Assembly (NCBI GenBank): GCA_007134165.1
Contig: SLLJ01000457.1
Coordinates: 1-7,292 of the forward strand
From: Nitriliruptoraceae bacterium
GTDB taxonomy: Bacteria > Actinomycetota > Nitriliruptoria > Nitriliruptorales > Nitriliruptoraceae
Direction: 5' to 3'
Length of the DNA stretch: 7,292 nt
Shown here: piece after piece, positions 1-4,261 of the stretch
Layout of the letters: each line of letters opens with the position of its first letter
How positions within the stretch are numbered: position 1 is the first letter of the stretch
The notes under the pieces: generated by a model
The model's input: the letters and a program-made list of their open reading frames with translations, nothing else
Database searches by the model: none
What the model was told of the DNA's origin: nothing
Program-made: the position numbers and the translations under genes

Positions 1-2
1 AC

Positions 3-179
3 GTGCAGCCGGACATGACCATCGAGGTCGATGACGTCGACCGCCTCCATGCACAGGCTGTCGAACTCGGCTATGAGATGGTTCATCCCCTGACCAACGA
101 GCCATGGGGAGTGCGCCGCTTTTTCGTCAAGGACCCAGACGGGAAGGTCGTCAACGTGATGTCGCATCTCCCCCGGTGA
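3..179 (+). CDS. VOC/glyoxalase-fold protein, C-terminal fragment
   Basis: This is the last 58 codons of a gene that begins before the window; the reading frame stays open from base 3 to a TGA at 177-179. The visible residues start VQPDMTIEVDDVDRLHAQAV and go on through EPWGVRRFFVKDPDGKVVNV to a short basic end. This is the pattern of the last repeat of the vicinal oxygen chelate superfamily (glyoxalase I, bleomycin-resistance protein, extradiol dioxygenase): a strand with acidic residues, a helix in which position-specific residues are compared (the VDRLHAQAVELGYEM stretch), then a W-G-R-F-F-x-x-D-P-D-G-x-x-x-x-V strand pair. In this fold the final strands supply metal or substrate ligands, but the N-terminal half, which would reveal them, is missing. 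The substrate therefore cannot be stated. Related proteins range from antibiotic-binding proteins to lyases and isomerases. The family assignment is fairly sure and the function is not. Confidence 0.82.
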   Translation: MQPDMTIEVDDVDRLHAQAVELGYEMVHPLTNEPWGVRRFFVKDPDGKVVNVMSHLPR

Positions 180-450
180 GGTAGTCGATAGCGGGTTCGA
201 ACCCGCCCGCCCCGAAGACAGCGACACAGCCGGATGGCTATGCGCGGATGGCTCGCTCGGACGGTGCGCACATCATCACGGCGATGCGTGACCGGGGGGT
301 CATGGGTCTCGCTGAGGTCCACCGACTCGAGGGCTTCCGCCGTCACGTCCGCGGGTGTGGCCAGGTCGTGGTCGCGTCGACGTGCTCGGCCAGCGGCTTC
401 GTTGTTGACCCGGCCGGAGGAGGGGAGCAGGCTCCGTCTGGGAGGTCGGG
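180..450. other. Gap with no convincing gene
   Basis: These 271 bases between the VOC stop and the membrane-protein start contain open frames on both strands. Their translations are Arg/Ala/Gly-rich, match no family I recognise, and run into or across the neighbouring genes. Besides the palindrome at 191-206, the only signal seen is TTGACC at 405-410, followed 17 nt later by CAGGCT (428-433). That is a weak sigma-70-like pair which would start transcription close to the GGAGG at 441-445. A degraded gene cannot be excluded by eye. Confidence 0.4.
191..206. terminator. Perfect 16-bp palindrome, possible terminator hairpin
   Basis: GCGGGTTCGAACCCGC equals its own reverse complement. As RNA it would form a six-pair, GC-rich stem closed by a TCGA loop. 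It starts 12 nt after the stop of the VOC gene, the usual place for a terminator, and actinobacterial terminators often lack a T tract, as this one does. It could equally be a binding site for a dimeric regulator. The GGTTCGAACC core looks like a tRNA T-arm, but no tRNA can be folded around it. Confidence 0.35.
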
Positions 451-1377
451 ATGCGCGACGCGACTGCGCAGATGGGTCGGGCGCTGCGCTCGTACTGGGA
501 TCAGGGCGACGCCGTGGAGCGGTTCGGCTACGCCGTGGGTGCTCTGCTTGTCGCAGCGGGGGTGTTCCACTTCGGGGTGTTCCTCGTCGACGGGGGCGGA
601 TGGCAGGGGCCGGTGTCGTGGCGCAAGCCGACCGTGTTCGGCCTGTCGTTTGGGGTCACGGTGGCCACGATCACCTGGGTGACGACGTTCCTGTCGGTTG
701 GTCGGCGGGTGCGCGGCGTGCTGATCGTCCCCCTGGCCGGCGCGAGCGCCGGCGAAGTTGCGCTGGTGTCCATGCAGCAGTGGCGCGGCGTGCCGTCGCA
801 CTTCAACGTGACCACACCCTTCGACGACGCCGTCTTCCAGGTGATGGGGCTGCTCGTCATGATCATCGGTGTGGTGGTCGTGGCGGTCACGCTCCTTTCG
901 TTCGTGCGGCTCCAGATGCGTTCGAGCATGCGCCTGGCGGTCCGCGCAGGTCTGCTGCTGCTGGTGGTGGCGCAGGGCGTGGGCGGCGCCATGATCGGGG
1001 CCGGTACGGGTGAACTGCCCGACCCTGCCGCCTACACCGCTGGTGCGCCCCTGAAGCTGTCGCACGCGGTCACCATGCACGGGGTGCAGATCCTGCCTGG
1101 GCTTGCGTGGCTGCTGTCGTTCACCACCTTGGTGGAGTCCCGGCGAGTGCGCGTCGTCGCCCTCGCGCTCACCGGCCACGCGGGACTGGCCGCTGTCGCC
1201 ATCGCGCTCGGATTCCAGGGGGCAGGGGTGTTCGACGCCGGGGTCACGCTGCGCGTCGTCGCGGCGGCAGGCGTCGTACTGCTGGCCGTCGCGGCCGGCG
1301 TCACCCTGCGCGCTGTGGCACGCGATCCTGCTCCCGCCTCGGGCTTGCGCCGCCAGCCCGCCAGGCCGGCACCGTGA
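451..1377 (+). CDS. Polytopic membrane protein, about eight helices, unknown function
   Basis: The 308-residue product has a hydrophilic amphipathic N-terminus (about 1-23) and roughly eight predicted membrane helices near residues 24-44, 61-81, 86-106, 128-150, 162-183, 206-226, 234-254 and 266-288. It ends in a Pro/Arg-rich tail. No signal peptide is needed. Several polar stretches sit where conservation would be expected: WRKPTVFGLSFG (57-68), QQWRGVPSHFN (109-119) and KLSHAVTMHGVQILP (202-216). These give histidines at 40, 117, 205 and 210 at or near membrane segments. Such an arrangement can bind a metal or haem, but that is inference. I do not recognise a named family. The ATG is preceded by GGAGG five bases upstream (441-445), and the ORF is intact. 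The SnoaL-like gene follows on the same strand after 129 bp, so the two may or may not share a transcript. Confidence 0.85.
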   Translation: MRDATAQMGRALRSYWDQGDAVERFGYAVGALLVAAGVFHFGVFLVDGGGWQGPVSWRKPTVFGLSFGVTVATITWVTTFLSVGRRVRGVLIVPLAGASAGEVALVSMQQWRGVPSHFNVTTPFDDAVFQVMGLLVMIIGVVVVAVTLLSFVRLQMRSSMRLAVRAGLLLLVVAQGVGGAMIGAGTGELPDPAAYTAGAPLKLSHAVTMHGVQILPGLAWLLSFTTLVESRRVRVVALALTGHAGLAAVAIALGFQGAGVFDAGVTLRVVAAAGVVLLAVAAGVTLRAVARDPAPASGLRRQPARPAP

Positions 1378-1433
1378 CTTTCGCCCACGCCCTTCTCTGG
1401 ACGGCATCCCGCGTCGTGGCGGCGTGAGCCCCC

Positions 1434-1462
1434 TTGCCAGGCTGGTGGGGCGCGGGCATGCT
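1434..1462 (+). promoter_or_regulatory. Weak sigma-70-like promoter candidate
   Basis: TTGCCA (1434-1439) matches five of six bases of the -35 consensus. It is followed 17 nt later by CATGCT (1457-1462), which keeps only the A at position 2, the T at position 3 and the final T of the -10. The -10 ends 44 bp before the SnoaL-like ATG, so that gene could have its own transcript. In a high-GC genome such matches arise often by chance. Confidence 0.2.
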
Positions 1463-1506
1463 CACCTCGCGGGCTCCCACTGGGTTGTCGACTCGGAGGA
1501 GCAGCC

Positions 1507-1953
1507 ATGAACGCCGATGCCAACCGGGCGACCAGCCTGCGCTTCTATCAGGCCCTCGACCGCCACGACCTCGATGCTGTGGGGCCGCTGCTGGCCGACG
1601 ACTACGTCTACCGCAACGGACCCGCGGAAACGGACGCCGTGCGAGGCCGCGATGCCTTCCTCGCCTACGAGCAGCAGGCCTTCGAGGCCTTCCCCGATCT
1701 GCACCTCGAGGTGCTGGAGGTGATCGCCGATTCCGATCGGGTCGCGGCGCGCCTGCGCGCCACCGGCACCCACTTGGGAGAGTTCCTCGGCATCCCGGCC
1801 TCTGGAAGGGCCTTCGAGGTGGAGTACGCCAACATCTCGCGCTTCGATGCCGACGGCCGGATCGTCGAGGACCGCGACTACGTCGACAACCTCGCCCTGT
1901 TGCAGCAGTTGGGCATACTTCCGGCCAACCTCGCCGATCCCGTGACCGGCTGA
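1507..1953 (+). CDS. SnoaL-like / NTF2-fold protein (ester-cyclase type)
   Basis: This 148-residue protein is of the usual length for the SnoaL-like branch of the NTF2 cone fold. The N-terminal helix RFYQALDRHDLDAVGPLLADD (12-32) leads into YVYRNG, and RGRDAFLAYEQQAFEAFPDL (46-65) is the typical second helical segment before the sheet. Residues 66-123 give the curved sheet (VIADSDRVAARLRATGTH, then FEVEYANISRFDADGRIVED). The end, DYVDNLALLQQLGILP, is the tail seen in ester-cyclase-type members. Characterised relatives include SnoaL, which closes a polyketide ring with an acidic residue, but most chromosomal homologues have no known substrate and no polyketide synthase is nearby. The ATG has GGAGG seven bases upstream (1495-1499). 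The likely location is cytosolic. The family is confident, while any enzymatic role is unproven. Confidence 0.88.
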   Translation: MNADANRATSLRFYQALDRHDLDAVGPLLADDYVYRNGPAETDAVRGRDAFLAYEQQAFEAFPDLHLEVLEVIADSDRVAARLRATGTHLGEFLGIPASGRAFEVEYANISRFDADGRIVEDRDYVDNLALLQQLGILPANLADPVTG

Positions 1954-1979
1954 CGACCGGCTCGTGTACGCAACGTGGA

Positions 1980-2004
1980 GGGCGTCTCCGAGACGGGAGC
2001 GCCC
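1980..2004. terminator. Hairpin in the convergent gap, possible bidirectional terminator
   Basis: The arms GGGCG-T-CTCC and GGAG-CGCCC pair over nine base pairs with one bulged T and a six-base GAGACG loop. The hairpin lies 26 nt after the stop of the SnoaL-like gene. About 120 bp away on its other side is the end of the converging DUF2269-like gene. No T tract follows. The rest of the 1954-2128 gap shows no gene. Confidence 0.35.
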
Positions 2005-2128
2005 AGACTCGCTCCGCTGGACCGGACCGGATCGCCGCAGGCTCCCGTGAACGCGTCCAATTGAAGCCGGCCGGTCTGGCGCTTGGGCTTGCGGGATCGG
2101 ACACCTCGGCGCGGTCCGCGGGGGCGGG

Positions 2129-2590
2129 TCAGCCGCCCAGCGGCCGGAAGGTCATCGTGAACAGGACTGCCAACCACAGGGCAAGGTTGATCCCCGACGC
2201 CAGCCATGTCCGTGGCGAGTGGATCAGTTCGTGCAGCTGCGAGATCGAGATCTCGTCATCCCGCTCTGCGGCAGCCGCCATCCGTCGCGTGTGCGGCTCC
2301 ATGTACGCCAGGCCGTTGACGAAGACCGCCACCACCAGCCCGTAGCTGACAAGCAGCCATGGTGCCGTCAGATCCCACGCGAAGCGCAGAGCGGCGACGA
2401 CGCCGAACGCGGCGCCTGCGAGAAACAGGGGGAAGAAGACCCAGTTGCCAAGGCGGCGTTCGACGGCGAAGGCGTGGCGGATCGCCTGGGCCTCACCGCG
2501 CCGCAGGATGGCGTTTCGGAACAGGTCACCCCCGACAGCGACCGCGACCGCTCCGACCATGCACACGATGTGTAGGAATCGCCAGATCAT
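2129..2590 (-). CDS. Four-helix membrane protein, DUF2269-like
   Basis: The 153-residue product has four predicted membrane helices near residues 4-22, 50-69, 76-95 and 126-147. The first helix begins with WRFLHIV and ends in a GGDLFRNAI turn. A charged loop (RRMAAAAERDDEISISQLHELIHSPR, about 102-127) lies between helices three and four. Length, helix count and the early LH...G pattern resemble DUF2269, a family of small integral membrane proteins without known function; that match is from memory of the family and is moderate. The frame is open upstream to 2776, but that extension is an Arg-rich, low-quality sequence. The ATG at 2590 has GGAGG five bases upstream, so it was chosen. It is the last gene of the - strand series, 134 bp after the SRPBCC gene, and could have its own promoter. 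Confidence 0.8.
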   Translation of the reverse strand: MIWRFLHIVCMVGAVAVAVGGDLFRNAILRRGEAQAIRHAFAVERRLGNWVFFPLFLAGAAFGVVAALRFAWDLTAPWLLVSYGLVVAVFVNGLAYMEPHTRRMAAAAERDDEISISQLHELIHSPRTWLASGINLALWLAVLFTMTFRPLGG

Positions 2591-2624
2591 CCACCCCTCC
2601 ACCTGGCGTCTCCGCTGGCGCCGG

Positions 2625-2639
2625 CGCGACCCGGTCGCG
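2625..2639. promoter_or_regulatory. 15-bp near-perfect palindrome upstream of the DUF2269-like gene
   Basis: CGCGACCCGGTCGCG has two seven-base arms that are exact inverted repeats around one central C. It lies 34 bp before the DUF2269-like start, inside the 134-bp gap after the SRPBCC stop. It could be an operator for a dimeric repressor or the stem of an attenuating hairpin or terminator. Sequence alone does not separate these. The repeated CTGGCG at 2603-2608 and 2615-2620 is next to it. The remainder of the gap has no credible gene. Confidence 0.3.
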
Positions 2640-2724
2640 GATTGCTGGTCGTCCTCACTCGGCCTCGGCGCCCTCATTGTCGCAGGCGTCGGCGAGCATC
2701 GCACGTCGGGCCCGGATCGTGTCG

Positions 2725-3135
2725 CTACCGCTCGGCCTCGAGCAGCCGTTTGAGGGTGCGCAGGTCGCTGTCCCACTGTGCTCGGGCTGGCTCGGCGAGC
2801 TGTGGGTCGGCCAGCTCGAGGGTCACGGTCAGCCGTGTGCCGTCCGGGCCGGGTTCGATGGCGAAGGTCTGCTCGGCCTCGATGGATCCGGCCACCTTGA
2901 GCCCGAACCGCACGTCAGGGTCGTAGGCGGTGACCTCGATGGTCACGGCGATGTCCTCGTCGAGGACACGACCGGCCGCCTCCCAGGTGGTCCCGACACC
3001 GACCGGCCCGGGTGTGACCTGCTCGAGCCGGCCCTCCGACGGTCGCCATCGGTGCCAGCCGTCCAGGTCAGCGACCCAGGCGAACACCTCGTGTGGCGGG
3101 ACGTCGAGGATGATCTCGTGCTCGTTGCTGATCAC
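2725..3135 (-). CDS. SRPBCC (START/Bet v 1-like) family protein
   Basis: This is a 136-residue protein with the helix-grip layout of SRPBCC proteins. A first strand (NEHEIILDVPPHEVF, 4-18) runs into the family signature VFAWVADLDGWHRWRPS (17-33). The sheet carries GVGTTWEAAGRV and FGLKVAGSIEAEQTFAIEP, and a long C-terminal helix (about 112-135, ending TLKRLLEAER) would cover the cavity. Members bind hydrophobic ligands; some are polyketide cyclases or AHSA1-like co-chaperones, and many are uncharacterised. No ligand can be named here. The start is a GTG with GGAGG six bases upstream. It begins 24 nt after the stop of the six-helix membrane protein, so it is almost certainly co-transcribed and probably translationally linked with it. 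No membrane segment or signal peptide is seen, so a cytosolic protein that may act at the membrane face is likely. Confidence 0.88.
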   Translation of the reverse strand: MISNEHEIILDVPPHEVFAWVADLDGWHRWRPSEGRLEQVTPGPVGVGTTWEAAGRVLDEDIAVTIEVTAYDPDVRFGLKVAGSIEAEQTFAIEPGPDGTRLTVTLELADPQLAEPARAQWDSDLRTLKRLLEAER

Positions 3136-3159
3136 GCCACGCCTCCTCCCGGTGACCGT

Positions 3160-3870
3160 CTACGCCGGCTCTGCTGCTGGCGTCGGGCCTGCGCGTCTCG
3201 GGCTGGTGCGCAGCAGGACGATCCCCAGCCAGATGAACCACACGATCAGCCCGAGCCCGAACACGAGCCCCAGCACCTCCACCGCCCCGAGCACCTCGAG
3301 CGCCGGGACGACCGTGAGGATGCCGGCCGCGCCGGCCACGACGCCGAGGTAGTTCAGCGCCCGGGGCAGCTGGCGTGCCCGCAGAGCGGCCCAGCTGATG
3401 AGCAGGACCCACACGCCACCGGCGATCTCGTTCCCACCACCCAACCCGAGCACGACCGTGTCGAGCACGAGCCAGGCCGCCCCGGCTTGCGTCGGGTCAC
3501 TCCCATACAGATCGACGACCCTGCCGATGCCGACGTTGGCCAGCATGCCCGCGGCGATGACCAAACCGGCCCAGATCAGCCCGATGACAGTCGCCGTCCG
3601 CGTCATGGCCGGGGGACCGGCCTTCACCCGTTCGTGAAGCGCCAGCGCGAGGACCACCAGCAGGATGCCGAAGACCACGAAGGTGATCAGGTAGGACAGC
3701 GACACGACGGCCTGGTTGTCGACGAGGACCGCCACCCTGTCCGCGGGGTCCACGCCCTCATCGAAGTAGCCGGCGGGGACCAGCACGCCGAGGAACACCG
3801 CGAAGCCTACGAGCCACGTGGCCGCCATGACCGGTGCCGCGACCCCGCCCGCCCTCTGCAAGTCTGTCAT
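3160..3870 (-). CDS. Six-helix membrane protein, possibly DUF4386-like
   Basis: The 236-residue product has about six hydrophobic segments near residues 12-31, 56-78, 93-113, 132-160, 172-190 and 196-219, and a Pro/Ala-rich tail. The distinctive part is LGLGGGNEIAGGVWVLLISW (141-160), followed by ALRARQLPRALNYLGVVAGAAGILTVVP. The short R-x-LPR-x-L-x-YLG loop between helices, and the overall size, are reminiscent of DUF4386-type membrane proteins, but I hold that only weakly. A polar loop with DPADRVAVLVDNQAVV (41-56) separates the first two helices. An ATG at 3870 with GGAGG seven bases upstream was preferred over the GTG one codon earlier (3873), which would leave only four bases. The gene lies 36 nt after the 80-residue protein and 24 nt before the SRPBCC gene, in one apparent operon. 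Its function is unknown and no transporter or enzyme motif is visible. Confidence 0.83.
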   Translation of the reverse strand: MTDLQRAGGVAAPVMAATWLVGFAVFLGVLVPAGYFDEGVDPADRVAVLVDNQAVVSLSYLITFVVFGILLVVLALALHERVKAGPPAMTRTATVIGLIWAGLVIAAGMLANVGIGRVVDLYGSDPTQAGAAWLVLDTVVLGLGGGNEIAGGVWVLLISWAALRARQLPRALNYLGVVAGAAGILTVVPALEVLGAVEVLGLVFGLGLIVWFIWLGIVLLRTSPRRAGPTPAAEPA

Positions 3871-3906
3871 CACGTTGCCTCCCTGCGGATCGGGATCCTG
3901 TCGTCG

Positions 3907-4149
3907 TCACCGATGCTCGCTGTGTGGGCCGACGCGCTGCACCGACAGCAGCGGAAGGCCGAGATCGCGGATGCGGGTGATCACCCCATGCAGGCCAGCC
4001 TGGTCGACGAGCGGTCCGGCCAGCACGGTCGTGCCGTCCTCCTGACGTCGCACGGACAGGCCTCCGAGCCAGTCGGACCAGCAGTCGTCGAGGTGGCCCT
4101 GCACACGCAGCTCATAGGTCTCGCTCACAGGCGCGTCCCGAGTCTCCAT
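3907..4149 (-). CDS. Small conserved-type protein (80 aa), unknown function
   Basis: This soluble 80-residue protein contains YELRVQGHLDDCWSDWLGGL (12-31), then SVRRQEDGTTVLAGPLVDQ (32-50) and GLHGVITRIRDLGLPLLSVQRV (52-73). I recognise this as a recurrent small protein of Actinobacteria and Chloroflexi: two strands and a GHLDD..S.W..GL stretch, an EDGTT.L.GP..DQAALHG core, and a final helix-strand RDLGLPLLSV. It has no assigned function that I know. The pattern suggests a compact alpha/beta domain, perhaps a dimer or a partner of a larger protein. The ATG at 4149 has only a weak ribosome site; a GTG at codon 8 (4126-4128), with GGGA seven bases upstream, would give a product starting just before the conserved part and is a real alternative. 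It is the first gene after the LAL regulator and 36 nt before the six-helix membrane gene. Confidence 0.8.
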   Translation of the reverse strand: METRDAPVSETYELRVQGHLDDCWSDWLGGLSVRRQEDGTTVLAGPLVDQAGLHGVITRIRDLGLPLLSVQRVGPHSEHR

Positions 4150-4261
4150 CGGACGATCGTCACAGCGTCAACCTACGGACGATGGATCCGGCCGGGATCA
4201 CCCGAAGGATGTAGCCGAGGGTGCAATCCGGGGGTGCAGGGGCGACACCGGAAGCAGCGGC
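4150..4261. promoter_or_regulatory. Regulatory gap with a 13-bp-spaced direct repeat
   Basis: In this 112-bp gap between the regulator's stop and the small protein's start, GGGTGCA occurs twice, at 4219-4225 and 4232-4238, so the copies are offset by 13 bp. Read on the - strand, one copy overlaps TTGCAC (4221-4226), which matches four of six bases of the -35 consensus, and TAGGTT (4170-4175) resembles an actinobacterial -10. These two are too far apart to be one promoter. A five-pair hairpin (GATCC/GGATC, 4185-4199) is also present. A promoter or regulator site here is plausible but unproven. Confidence 0.3.

Noticed and set aside
180..215. tRNA or tRNA fragment suggested by GGTTCGAACC
   Set aside because: With a proper seven-base T-loop, two of the five stem pairs fail (G-G and C-C), and no acceptor, D-arm or anticodon arm can be found upstream, where the VOC gene is coding.
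343..1407. A 354-codon open frame on the - strand, and 234-1013 and 248-682 on the + strand
   Set aside because: They overlap the membrane-protein gene, which has a helix pattern and an ideal GGAGG. The alternatives are Arg/His/Gln/Gly-rich without hydrophobic or domain structure.
1428..1451. Hairpin GCCCC/GGGGC between the membrane protein and the SnoaL-like gene
   Set aside because: Only five outer pairs form and the interior is largely unpaired, so it is too weak to call a terminator in GC-rich DNA.
1301..2345. Open frames overlapping the SnoaL-like gene on both strands (1301-2104 -, 1434-2345 +)
   Set aside because: They are Arg/Pro-rich shadow translations, while the SnoaL-like frame matches a known fold along its whole length.
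2591..2776. Upstream extension of the DUF2269-like protein to 2776
   Set aside because: It would add an Arg/Gln-rich 62-residue leader, overlap the SRPBCC gene's end and ignore the GGAGG before the ATG at 2590.
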